Assembly: GCA_020853975.1 (NCBI GenBank)
Contig: JADYXW010000041.1
Span: 1 to 64,000 of the forward strand
From: Phycisphaerales bacterium
Lineage (GTDB): Bacteria; Planctomycetota; Phycisphaerae; Phycisphaerales; UBA1924
DNA: 64,000 nt
Reading direction: 5' to 3'
Shown here: piece after piece, positions 1-9,524 of the stretch
Layout of the letters: each line of letters starts with the position of its first letter
Position numbering within the stretch: the stretch's first letter is position 1
Program-made: the position numbers and the translations under genes
The notes under the pieces: model-generated
What the model was told of the DNA's origin: nothing
What the model saw: the letters and a program-made list of their open reading frames with translations, nothing else
Databases searched by the model: none

Positions 1-1984
1 CAGAGCTCCAGGAGGATCGCACCTGCACCTCCGCGCGTGTGCGTACTCGCTCGGCCCTGCCCCGGACCCGGTTGTCTCGGTCCTTCTCCGCCAGTTGCAC
101 AACGCTGGGCCCCCACCGCTCCCATCCCCCTCGAAGAGGAAGGACGCGGGACAGGAGCCAAACGCCCGCGAGACGGCAGAGACTCTCGGGTGATGCGAGC
201 ATGCGAGCAATGTCGTCGTCAACCGGGCCCGCAGACGCGCAGGAAGCGGCGCCCGAGACGACGAGCCTCAGCACGCTCGCACGCACGCGATGGTGCGGAT
301 CGGCCTTTAGCTCCAGAATGCGGTCGCTGAGCGCCGCCGGCGCGGGGCCTCGGCCCCGGTGTCCGAGCGCGTCAACCGCGTTGGCCCGCACCCGGGCGTC
401 GTCGCTTCTGAGGAGTACGGGCGCGAGCTCGTGCTGCGGATCACCCTCGCAGAGCGCCGACGCGGCGGTCGCGCGAACCCGCGAGTCGCCCCCGGGCCCA
501 CCGGCGCACAGCGCCGCGATCTCGGACATCAGACCGCCTGCCAGGCCCAGCTTTCTGACGAGCGAGAGGGCCGCGAGTTGACGAGCGGCGTCGCCCCTCA
601 GTTCCGCACGCATCGCGGCCGCGAAAGCCACAGGGTCCTTCGCGGCGCCGGTGAGGGACTTCAGGCCAGGCCCTTGCGCCAGCGCCAGGGCCGAGGCCCG
701 CACCGCTTCGTGGGGGCTGCGCGCAAGCAGGCCTGCGAGCCTCGGACGCGCTGACGCCGCTCCGAAGTCTCGCCTCGTGAGCAACTGCACGGAGGCCGCG
801 TGGGCCACCCGGGGGTCCGCGTCCAGCGCCAACTCCGACTTCAGGGTGCCATCGCCGCACCGGGTCGCAGCCAGCCGCACGCGCGGGGAGCGGTCCGTGA
901 TGATGCTCGCAGCAAGCTCCTGCGGCACGGGGCTCGGGTGGCCGGCGAGCGCGAAGGAGACGCCCCACCGGGAGCTCTCGGGCCAGCGTGACATGACGCC
1001 CGCACTGGGCCACGGGCCACGGCCCAGGGAGTCACCGCCAGCGACCCTCGCCCACCGTTCCCGCCTGCGCGGGTGCGCCAGAAGATGGGCGGCGTCAAAC
1101 ACGAGTGCCTTCTCGAGAGGTGTGCCCTGCGCCCCCAGCCGCCTCTCGCACGCGGACCGGTAGCCGGGGTGCCTCAGCCACTCCATGGCGCGCCGCCCGG
1201 CGAGTGGGAGCCTGGTCACGTTGAGCACGGTCTTGAGCGCCGAGGCGATCGCGGGATCGAGCGACGCCAGAACGGAGGCGAGCCGCTCCACCCCGCTCGC
1301 GGCGTCCTCTCGAAAAATCATCGGCCCGCGGTTGAGCGCGAGCACTCCAACCAAAGCCCCGCGTCGTCGATGCTCCGGAAAGGTCGCGAGTGCCTGGGCC
1401 AGTGCGAGCCTCAGGGCGTCGACGTCGCCTGAGGCAGAGCCCTCGGGTTTATCGGCGAGTCCGCTGCACGAAACCGCCAGCCGGACGAGGGCCCGCTCGG
1501 CCGCCGCCGCGACCTCGGGTCGTCGGTCAACGATCAGCGCGGGGAGAATCTGAAAGAGATCGGGGTCGCCGGACTCCTCTGCGAGAAGCGCGAGGGAGCG
1601 CCGGGTATCCGGCGCCGGGTCCGTCGCCAGAGGTCCAACGACCAACTTCCTCGAACCAGCCCCCAAGGTCCGGGCCAGCGTTCGATGCTCGTCGCAGAGA
1701 CGGCAATAGACCCGGGCGAGCTGGGCCACCGCTGCGAGAGATCGACGTCGGTATCTCGCCTCAAGCCATGGAATCACGCGAGTTGCGCGAAAGAATCGAA
1801 CCGCGCGGGAACGGTCGTCGAATACGGTTTCGGCCGCCAGCTCCAACAGAGCCGGCGCGGCTTCCAGGGACTCCTGGGGCGAGCAGCCCATCAGCACGTC
1901 GCCCAGCGCGACGACGCGGAGACCCGGGGTCAGACGAACAACCTGCTCGAGCCGTTCTGAGAATGTGTGAATGGGTCTTGACAC
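1..1984 (-). CDS. HEAT-repeat-like protein, partial (runs off left edge)
   Basis: Manual translation of the minus strand gives an uninterrupted frame from GTG at 1984 to base 1 (SRPIHTFSERLEQVVRLTPGLRVVALGDVLMG...DARVRANAVDALGHRGR...). Repeated helical 'DPRVAHAASVQLL / SPRVRLAATRC / DSRVRATAASAL' units resemble HEAT repeats. Absent from the ORF track because it has no stop in the window. Confidence 0.75.
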   Translation of the reverse strand, partial: MSRPIHTFSERLEQVVRLTPGLRVVALGDVLMGCSPQESLEAAPALLELAAETVFDDRSRAVRFFRATRVIPWLEARYRRRSLAAVAQLARVYCRLCDEHRTLARTLGAGSRKLVVGPLATDPAPDTRRSLALLAEESGDPDLFQILPALIVDRRPEVAAAAERALVRLAVSCSGLADKPEGSASGDVDALRLALAQALATFPEHRRRGALVGVLALNRGPMIFREDAASGVERLASVLASLDPAIASALKTVLNVTRLPLAGRRAMEWLRHPGYRSACERRLGAQGTPLEKALVFDAAHLLAHPRRRERWARVAGGDSLGRGPWPSAGVMSRWPESSRWGVSFALAGHPSPVPQELAASIITDRSPRVRLAATRCGDGTLKSELALDADPRVAHAASVQLLTRRDFGAASARPRLAGLLARSPHEAVRASALALAQGPGLKSLTGAAKDPVAFAAAMRAELRGDAARQLAALSLVRKLGLAGGLMSEIAALCAGGPGGDSRVRATAASALCEGDPQHELAPVLLRSDDARVRANAVDALGHRGRGPAPAALSDRILELKADPHHRVRASVLRLVVSGAASCASAGPVDDDIARMLASPESLCRLAGVWLLSRVLPLRGGWERWGPSVVQLAEKDRDNRVRGRAERVRTRAEVQVRSSWSS

Positions 1985-2316
1985 GCGCCGAGATCCTGAT
2001 CGACTGTACCGCCCGTGGCTCCACAGAGAGCAAAACCCGAACTGGATGTGACACTAGATGACAATGTACAACTGATTGGGTTCGGGTTCCGATCAGTAGC
2101 ACCTATGGTGTGAAACTTCTGACGCCTCGCGGAGTATACCTGCGGTGCGTTTTTGGACGGGGAAGAAGGCGAGAGTCGGACCTGAGAACTGTGCCACGGC
2201 TTTGGTGCGCCGCCACAGAACGAAGGCCCGACACAAACATGAAGGGCAAAGAGAGAGGCCCTTCGAGCGGTGCTGGGCCATGGCACGGAGGTGCCGGTCC
2301 GAACAGAGGTTTCTCG

Positions 2317-2862
2317 ATGAATCCCGTTCAGGCAAAGCCGAATCTTCTCCAGTCGCACCAGGTCGTTCTGTACAACCGTGCCCTTCACCCCGAGCTTTTC
2401 GCGCTCAAGGGCCGCAAACTCCTCTCGCACGGCGAGTACGAGCTCGAGGCCTGGGTGTTGCCCGGGCAGCACCTGCTGCGTTTCTCCCACAAGGCGGCGT
2501 GCCTCACGGAACTCGTGACGGACCAGGACCGCAGCGTGCCCTCGCAGGGCATCGTCTCCGCGTTCCTCTGCACGAGCGAGCGGGACTACGAGCACGCGTT
2601 CCCGGAGAGCAAGGTGACCTACATGACGACGGTCACGACCGAGTCGCTCAGCCAGAATCTCTACCAGTCCACCTACGAGGAGATGCTCGACCTCGCGAGG
2701 CGGAACCAAGCCCTTGCCCACAAGTGGCAGGATGAAGCCGGCAAATGCCTCTCGGTCATCGATACCCAGCGCATGACCCGGGAAGTCCACATCCAGACCT
2801 ACCACATGCTCGCGTCGGGGGGCGTGGTTCTCCGGACGCAGACCATCTTCGAGCATCGCTAG
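2317..2862 (+). CDS. conserved hypothetical protein (possibly DUF2617-like)
   Basis: ORF with internal start MNPVQAKPNLLQSHQVVLYNRALHPELFALKGRK...; family assignment is from memory only. Confidence 0.6.
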   Translation: MNPVQAKPNLLQSHQVVLYNRALHPELFALKGRKLLSHGEYELEAWVLPGQHLLRFSHKAACLTELVTDQDRSVPSQGIVSAFLCTSERDYEHAFPESKVTYMTTVTTESLSQNLYQSTYEEMLDLARRNQALAHKWQDEAGKCLSVIDTQRMTREVHIQTYHMLASGGVVLRTQTIFEHR

Positions 2863-3164
2863 CCCGGGCGCTCGGCGCCGCTCTGGCCGACAGTGCTCGT
2901 CGCTCCGGGCCCGGGGGCATCTCCTCTTCCGGGGCCTAGGATGCCCGCGATGTTCGTCCGCACACAGCCTGTTTCGCGCGCGCCCCTTGGGCCCGTCGCC
3001 CGGGGCTGCTCTCGAATTACCCCGCCCCGCTGAGGGGCCGGGGCACCCTCCGGAATCCTGAGCGGGGCTCACGACGCCGGGACCGCACCGTCCCGGGGTT
3101 TGTAGCGTGCGCCGACGCCCCCGCTTCGCTTACTATCGCCGATCCCGCCTCCGAGTCCCAGCCC

Positions 3165-6100
3165 ATGAGCCAACCGCCCCCCGCACAGACCCCCGCGTCC
3201 ACCCCGAACTCAAAGCCCGACGAAGGGAAGAGCCGCTATCGCGCCACGCTCAACCTTCCCCAGACGCCCTTCCCCATGAAGGCAAACCTGGTGCAGAACG
3301 AGCCCGCGTCGGTGAAGCGCTGGAAAGGCGGCGGTGTCTACAAAAAGCTCCGTGAGGCCCGCGCGGGCCAGCCCGTGTGGTCCTTCCACGACGGGCCTCC
3401 CTACGCCAACGGCAACATCCACCTCGGGCACCTGATGAACAAGTGCCTCAAGGACATCGTCGTACGCTCAAAGTCCATGCAGGGCTTCGACGTGCCCTAT
3501 GTCCCGGGCTGGGACTGCCACGGCCTGCCCATCGAGCACAAGGTCGCGACCGAGATGATGGAGGGCGCCAAGGGCGAGAAGCTGCGAACGCTGGACAACT
3601 GGACTCGCGCGACCGTCGTGCGCCGCGAGTGCCAGAAGCACGCCGAGAAGTTCGTGAAGGTGCAGGCGACGCAGATGGAGCGGCTGCTCACCATCGGCGA
3701 CTACGACAACCCATACCTGACCATGAGCAAGGAGTACGAGGGCGCCACGCTCGAGGTGCTCGTGGGTCTCATGGACCGCGGGATCGTCTTCCGCGCCCTC
3801 AAGCCCGTTCACTGGTCCATCGCGAACGAGACGGCGCTCGCGGAGGCTGAGCTGGAGTACCAGGACCGCGAGGACCTCTCCGTGTACGTTGACTTCGAGG
3901 CCGCGGACGCGGACTCGGTCTACGACGCCTTCGGCCTGCAAAGCTCTCCCGATGAAACCGACGCGGAGGATGACCAATCAGGCACGGCGGAGTCGGCCCG
4001 CATCCCCCGGCCCGGTTCCCGTCCCATGCAGCGCCCGTGCTTCATGATCTGGACAACCACCCCCTGGACGCTGCCCGCGAACCTCGCGATCGCGGTGAAC
4101 CCCGCGTTGGAGTACGCACTGGCGTGGGTGGACGGCAACGTGACCGTCATGGCCGCCGATGCTGTGGAGAGGGTCTGCAGGGCCTCCAAGAGCGAGCAGC
4201 ACGTGGTGCTGGCACGAGTGCCCGGGTCGTCGCTGGTGGGCCTGCGCTATCGCCATCCGTTCGTGGACGGGTCTGCGCACGCTGGAGCAAAGGGCGAGGC
4301 GAGTGTCTTCCGCGTGGTCGGCGCGGACTACGTGACGCTCGAAGACGGCACGGGCCTGGTGCACACCGCGCCCGGGCACGGCACCGAGGACTACCAGACC
4401 GGCGTGCGGACAGGGCTGCCTATCTACTGCCCGGTGAAGGGCGACGGCACATACGACGCCAGCGTGCCCGAGTGGCTGCGGGGCATGGACATCTGGAAGG
4501 CCAACGAGCTCATCGCCAAGCGGCTGCGGGAGAGCGGGCACCTGTTCTACGAGCACCGCTTCACGCACAGCTATCCGCACGACTGGCGGAGCAAGACGCC
4601 CGTCATCTTCAGGTGCACGGAGCAGTGGTTCGTTGGTGTTGATCGCCCGTTCAGCGTGGACGGCGACGCGCCCCGGTCGCTGCGGGAGCGAGCCCTGGGC
4701 GCGACGGAGGGCGGCGGGGTCGGCTTTGTGCCCGAATGGGGCCGCAACCGGATGCGGGGCATGCTGGAGAGCCGCCCGGACTGGTGCATCTCGCGTCAAC
4801 GGGCCTGGGGTGTTCCCATCCCGGCGTTTGAGCTGCCCGATGGCTCGATGTTCATGACCGCCGCGTCCTGCCGGGCCGTTATCTCGGTGATCCGCGAGAA
4901 GGGTGCGGACGCGTGGTTCTCGATGAAGCCCGAGGAGCTGCTCGCGTCGTACGACGGGCGTGCGGACGCGGGCGCGCCCGCGGCGTTGCGTGATGGCTCG
5001 GTGCCGCTCGCGTCGCTGAAGCGTGGTGGCGACATCCTCGACGTGTGGTTCGAGTCGGGGTCATCGTGGCACGCGGTGGTCCGCCAGCGCGGACTGGCGT
5101 TTCCCGCCGAGCTGTACCTGGAAGGGTCGGACCAGCACCGGGGCTGGTTCCAGGCGTCGCTCCTGCCCAGCCTGGGCGTCACGGGCCGCCCGCCCTATCG
5201 CACGCTGCTGACGCACGGGTTCATGGTGGACCGCGACGGCAAGAAGCTCTCGAAGAGCCGTCCGGATGCGCACCGCTACGAGGTCGAGAGCCTCTGCGCC
5301 GAGTTCGGTATGGACGTCATGCGGTGGTGGGTCTCCTCGCTTGCCTACGAGAACGACGTGAAGGTGGACGTGGAGCTCTTCGCCATCGCGGGCGAGAGCT
5401 ATCGCAAGGTGCGCAACACCCTGCGCTTCATGCTGAGCAACCTGCCCGAGAGCCCGGGCGAGCTTCCGATGAGCGTCGCACCGCCCTCGGCCTCCATCGA
5501 TGCGTGGGTCCTGGGCGAGTTCGACGCGCTCCGCAGGCACGTGATCGACGCGTACAACCGCTTCGACTTCCAGGCCGCGCACAAGGCGCTCTTTGATTTC
5601 TGCAACGACACGCTCAGCGCGACCTACCTCGCGGCGGTCAAGGATCGGCTCTACTGCGACCGCGCGAACTCGCCCCGCAGGCTTCGCACTCAGGCGACGC
5701 TCTGGCGGATGACCGACGGCCTGGCGCACCTGCTCGCGCCGATCCTCTGCCACACCGCGGACGAGGCCCATCGCAGCCTGTGGCGTGCCTCGCCCGACAG
5801 CCCGCGCTGCGTCCACCTCGGTGAGTTCCCGACCCCCACCGAATCCGCGGTCCACCCCGCGTGGCCCCTCGTGATCCAGGAGGTGACGCGCGCCCGGGTC
5901 GAGTTGGAGAAGGCCAAGTCCACGATCGGGGTCGACAATCCGCTCGACGCGGGCGTGGAGCTGCCGGATCCCGAAGGCTCGCTGGAAGCCTTCGACCCGG
6001 TTGATCTCGCCGACCTGCTCGGCGTCAGTCAGGTCACGCTCTCGAAGTCCGGCCGGGAATCTCGTGTGCTGGACCTGCGCGAGCGCCCAAGGTGCGAGCG

Positions 6101-6188
6101 CTCGTGGAAGCGAGACGGGACGGTCCGCCAACGGTCGGATGGCGGCCTGCTCTCCGATCGCGACGCCGCGGCGGTCGGGGTCACCTGA
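3165..6188 (+). CDS. ileS: isoleucyl-tRNA synthetase
   Basis: HDGPPYANGNIHLGH (HIGH-type motif), GWDCHGLPIE, KKLSKS (KMSKS-type), editing and anticodon-binding regions; 1007 aa. Confidence 0.97.
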   Translation: MSQPPPAQTPASTPNSKPDEGKSRYRATLNLPQTPFPMKANLVQNEPASVKRWKGGGVYKKLREARAGQPVWSFHDGPPYANGNIHLGHLMNKCLKDIVVRSKSMQGFDVPYVPGWDCHGLPIEHKVATEMMEGAKGEKLRTLDNWTRATVVRRECQKHAEKFVKVQATQMERLLTIGDYDNPYLTMSKEYEGATLEVLVGLMDRGIVFRALKPVHWSIANETALAEAELEYQDREDLSVYVDFEAADADSVYDAFGLQSSPDETDAEDDQSGTAESARIPRPGSRPMQRPCFMIWTTTPWTLPANLAIAVNPALEYALAWVDGNVTVMAADAVERVCRASKSEQHVVLARVPGSSLVGLRYRHPFVDGSAHAGAKGEASVFRVVGADYVTLEDGTGLVHTAPGHGTEDYQTGVRTGLPIYCPVKGDGTYDASVPEWLRGMDIWKANELIAKRLRESGHLFYEHRFTHSYPHDWRSKTPVIFRCTEQWFVGVDRPFSVDGDAPRSLRERALGATEGGGVGFVPEWGRNRMRGMLESRPDWCISRQRAWGVPIPAFELPDGSMFMTAASCRAVISVIREKGADAWFSMKPEELLASYDGRADAGAPAALRDGSVPLASLKRGGDILDVWFESGSSWHAVVRQRGLAFPAELYLEGSDQHRGWFQASLLPSLGVTGRPPYRTLLTHGFMVDRDGKKLSKSRPDAHRYEVESLCAEFGMDVMRWWVSSLAYENDVKVDVELFAIAGESYRKVRNTLRFMLSNLPESPGELPMSVAPPSASIDAWVLGEFDALRRHVIDAYNRFDFQAAHKALFDFCNDTLSATYLAAVKDRLYCDRANSPRRLRTQATLWRMTDGLAHLLAPILCHTADEAHRSLWRASPDSPRCVHLGEFPTPTESAVHPAWPLVIQEVTRARVELEKAKSTIGVDNPLDAGVELPDPEGSLEAFDPVDLADLLGVSQVTLSKSGRESRVLDLRERPRCERSWKRDGTVRQRSDGGLLSDRDAAAVGVT

Positions 6189-6194
6189 GCGCCG

Positions 6195-7166
6195 CTAGGT
6201 GACGGAGACAAATCGGCCCGTGTCGACGGGCAGCCACTCCGCCGGCCCGGACGCGACAGGCCACCATGGAGTGCGCCCGAGTACGGGGCGCACACGCTCG
6301 GCCGCAGGCAGGTCCGTCAGGGTCGCCAATCTCTGGCCGCGCGTGGTCGCGTCCGGCAGGCAGCCCACGAGACATCCGGTGTACGGATGGAGCGGCTCTC
6401 TCAGCACCGCAGACGCCGGCCCGGCTTCGACCGGATGGCCCGCGTACATCACGAGCACCTGGTCCGCGTGGCCCGCGACAAGCCTCAGGTCGTGAGAGAT
6501 GAGCACGACACCCAGTCCCCGCGAGGTCCGCTGCGCGCTCAACAGTTCGAGGACCCCCGCGCGAAGCGACGCGTCGAGCGCCGTCGTGGGTTCGTCGGCG
6601 ATGAGCACGCTCGGGCTGCCGGCGAGGGCCATGGCGATGAGCACGCGCTGCCTCATGCCACCGGAGAACTGGTGGGGGTAATCGTCGAGGCGCGCCGACG
6701 GGTCCGGGACCGCCACCGAGGCAAGAGCCGCCGTCGCCGCCTCACGCGAGTCCCGTGCCGACAGGCCCGCATGAAGCCGGAACGTCTCGCCGAGTTGTTC
6801 GCCGATGGTCATGACGGGGTTGAGCGCCGTCATTGGCTCCTGGAAGATCATGGCGAGCCTCTTGCCCCGGAGCGTGCGGTGTCGCGCCGGTGCGAGACCG
6901 ATCAGTTCGTCCTCCGGCTCGGCGGGTCGTCCGGCGAGCCGCGCCGAGCCGCTCGGCGCCGCGCCGGGCGGGAGCAGCCCCATGAGCGCGAGCGCCGCCA
7001 TGCTCTTGCCGCTCCCGGATTCGCCAACGATCGCCAGGGTGCGTCCGGCGGTCACGTCGAAAGACACGCCCCCGACGACGGCACGGCCACCGATCTCAAC
7101 CCCCAGCCCGCGCACGCGGAGCAGGGGGCTTGTCGGCTGATCCTGGCTCGCGGGCTGATGGCTCAT
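6195..7166 (-). CDS. oligopeptide/dipeptide ABC transporter ATP-binding protein (OppD/DppD-like)
   Basis: Walker A GESGSGKS, signature FSGGMRQRV, Walker B VLIADEPTTALD, C-terminal HPYTGCLVGCLPD typical of OppD; start MSHQPAS. Confidence 0.92.
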   Translation of the reverse strand: MSHQPASQDQPTSPLLRVRGLGVEIGGRAVVGGVSFDVTAGRTLAIVGESGSGKSMAALALMGLLPPGAAPSGSARLAGRPAEPEDELIGLAPARHRTLRGKRLAMIFQEPMTALNPVMTIGEQLGETFRLHAGLSARDSREAATAALASVAVPDPSARLDDYPHQFSGGMRQRVLIAMALAGSPSVLIADEPTTALDASLRAGVLELLSAQRTSRGLGVVLISHDLRLVAGHADQVLVMYAGHPVEAGPASAVLREPLHPYTGCLVGCLPDATTRGQRLATLTDLPAAERVRPVLGRTPWWPVASGPAEWLPVDTGRFVSVT

Positions 7167-8311
7167 CGCACCCACCTCCGCCGGAGCGCCTCGCCCACGA
7201 AGTTGAGCGCGAGCAGGGTTGCGGCGAGCATCAGCCCCGGAGCCGCGGGCAGCCACCAGCTCGATTCATACGGATTGATCTCGCCGAGGCCCTCGGCCGC
7301 GAGCGAGCCCCACGAGGGGACCGGGGGAGGGACGCCGATCCCGAGAAAGCTGAGAAACGATTCCTGGAGCATGGCCTGAGGAATGGTCAGGGTGGCGTAG
7401 ACCATCACCGGGCCCAGCAGGTTGGGCATGAGGTGCCGCCAGAACAGCCGCCACGGGGATGCGCCCATGGCCCGCGCGGCCTCGACGAAGGGCCGCTGCC
7501 GCAGGCTCATGACCTGCCCCCGCACCACGCGCGAGAGCGAGAGCCAGCTCACCCCGCCTATGGCGACCAGAAGCGTCGCGAGGTCCAACGCACGGCGGGA
7601 GGGTCCCGCGAGCGTCCTGGGCGGATAGCGGCGGAGCGCCTCCTCTCGCAGCTCGGAGGCCGGGGCGCCATTCCCTTGCGCAGAGACCCACGATGCGCGC
7701 TCGTGCTGGCGCGTGACCCACTCGTTCACCAGCGAGTCCCCCGCGACCGCGAGCAGCACGACGAGCAGCACGTAGGGGAGGCCGTAGAGCACGTCGACAA
7801 CCCGCATGAGCAGGCCGTCGAGCCACCCGCCCGCGTATCCCGCGAGCGCGCCGTACAGCGTGCCGATGACCACCGAGAGCAACGCCGCGGCGACGCCCAC
7901 GGCGAGCGACACAGCCCCGCCCAGAAGGACGCGCACCGCCAGGCTGCGTCCCTGCGCGTCGGTCCCCATCGCCGTGCGGACCCACTCGCGGCGGAGCGCC
8001 ACCGCGCACGGCCCCGATGTGGTCTCCGAGGCCTGCTCCGGAGTCAGGCCGTGGCTCTCCGCGATCTCGCGGAGCCGAGCCTCGGGCACGCGAGCGTTCA
8101 GGCGAGCCGCCTGCAGGGGTGAGACGGGCGCCCACACGGGGGGCAGTCTGGCGTCGGCGAGTTCACCCTCGTTGTACCGGGGCTGGCCCGAGGGCCCTGA
8201 CCCGAGGGTGAATGGCAGCGAGGCGATGCACAGAATGAAGGCGAGCCCGAGCACAACCAACCCGGCCTTCGCCGGAACGCCGAGCTTGTGGTTCTCAGCC
8301 GGGTTGCGCAT
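7163..8311 (-). CDS. oligopeptide/dipeptide ABC transporter permease (OppC/DppC-like)
   Basis: TM-rich; VGVAAALLSVVIGTLYGALAGYAGGWLDGLLMRVVDVLYGLPYVLLVVLL typical of OppC; 4-nt overlap with the downstream ATPase gene. Confidence 0.9.
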   Translation of the reverse strand: MRNPAENHKLGVPAKAGLVVLGLAFILCIASLPFTLGSGPSGQPRYNEGELADARLPPVWAPVSPLQAARLNARVPEARLREIAESHGLTPEQASETTSGPCAVALRREWVRTAMGTDAQGRSLAVRVLLGGAVSLAVGVAAALLSVVIGTLYGALAGYAGGWLDGLLMRVVDVLYGLPYVLLVVLLAVAGDSLVNEWVTRQHERASWVSAQGNGAPASELREEALRRYPPRTLAGPSRRALDLATLLVAIGGVSWLSLSRVVRGQVMSLRQRPFVEAARAMGASPWRLFWRHLMPNLLGPVMVYATLTIPQAMLQESFLSFLGIGVPPPVPSWGSLAAEGLGEINPYESSWWLPAAPGLMLAATLLALNFVGEALRRRWVR

Positions 8312-8335
8312 GATCGCCTCGGTCGCGAAAGCCCA

Positions 8336-9013
8336 TTACGGATGGACCCACTCGCCCCCCGAAAGAATGAGCCCCGACTTCACACACCCGACCGCAACGA
8401 ACCACGCCGTAGGCCAGATGACCGCCCCGGCGTAGCGGAACATGAAGATGAATCCGAGCAGCCCGACGATCGCGCCGGCCTGCCCCTGCCACAGGCGGCC
8501 AAACGCGGGTACAAAGTTCCCAAGGATGCGCGAGCCGTCCAGAGGTGGAACCGGAAGTAGATTGAAGAGGAACAAGACCAGGTTGAGCTCAAGCCCCACG
8601 AAGACAGCCGTGTGCACGGACGTGTGCAGACCCTCGTTCCCGATCGGGCCGTAGGTCAGCCAGGCAACATCGAAGATGATGCAGCCGGTGGCGAGGAGCA
8701 GGTTGACCATCGGTCCCGCGAAGGCGACCTTTGCGTCGTCGTATCGCCCGCGGAAGTTCGCCGGCTGCACGGGCATTTGGCCCCAGGTAATGCCGAGGGC
8801 CAGGAACATGATCCACGCCCACGGAAAGGGAATGTGCACAAAGGGGTTGAGCGTCATGTGCCCGGTGCGGAGCGGCACATCGTCGCCGCAGCGGATCGCC
8901 ATCCACCCGTGCCCGAGCTCGTGCAGCGTAATGCTGACGATGATCCAGGCGATCCACGCGATGGCGCGTGTGGGGCTGTCCTCCCAGGCGTCTGCAAGCC
9001 ACCAGCTCGGCAT
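8336..9013 (-). CDS. site-2 protease (M50) family membrane protein
   Basis: HELGHG zinc motif, NLLPVPPLDGSR second motif, multiple TM segments; start MPSWWLADAWED. Confidence 0.88.
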   Translation of the reverse strand: MPSWWLADAWEDSPTRAIAWIAWIIVSITLHELGHGWMAIRCGDDVPLRTGHMTLNPFVHIPFPWAWIMFLALGITWGQMPVQPANFRGRYDDAKVAFAGPMVNLLLATGCIIFDVAWLTYGPIGNEGLHTSVHTAVFVGLELNLVLFLFNLLPVPPLDGSRILGNFVPAFGRLWQGQAGAIVGLLGFIFMFRYAGAVIWPTAWFVAVGCVKSGLILSGGEWVHP

Positions 9014-9032
9014 CGTGCTTCCCCAACGCGGG

Positions 9033-9494
9033 CTAGCGGCCCTTCGCGACCTCGCCGCCCTGAGCGGCCCACTCGGCGAGCCCGCCCACAAGCAGTCGGA
9101 CCGACTCATAGCCCACACCGATGAGGCGCTTGGTCATGGCGGCCGCCGAGGCGCTGCCCGGATCCTCGCCGTAGACCATGATGGTCTCGTAGCCGGTGTA
9201 GCGTTTGTCGGGGGAAGAGGTCGAGGGAACTTCCTTGAGCCGCAGGTTGACCGCCTGCGGAATGTGACCCGCCTCAAAGTCCTGGGGCGCGCGGGGGTCC
9301 ACGAGCAGCACAACGCGCTGGTCCTTCGTGCGCTGTTCCAGCAGGGCCCTTGCCTCGGAGACGCTGATGGTGTGAATGCTGGCGTCGGTCGTCGACTTTT
9401 CGCAACCTGTTACGGAGAAAAGAACTAGGACAAGGGGTACGGCAAGAGATCGGAGCCCCGGCGAACCGACGGAACCACGTTGGCGTAGCATCAT
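9033..9494 (-). CDS. rhodanese-like domain lipoprotein
   Basis: Signal peptide with lipobox LFSVTGC; rhodanese-like VDPRAPQDFEAGHIPQAVNLRL and GGLAEWAAQGGEV. Confidence 0.8.
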   Translation of the reverse strand: MMLRQRGSVGSPGLRSLAVPLVLVLFSVTGCEKSTTDASIHTISVSEARALLEQRTKDQRVVLLVDPRAPQDFEAGHIPQAVNLRLKEVPSTSSPDKRYTGYETIMVYGEDPGSASAAAMTKRLIGVGYESVRLLVGGLAEWAAQGGEVAKGR

Positions 9495-9524
9495 GGTGGA
9501 CAGAGTATCGCACCCGTCGGACGG

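Noticed and set aside
3077-3164. T-box riboswitch upstream of ileS
   Set aside because: No T-box antiterminator sequence or specifier loop identifiable; only a simple hairpin
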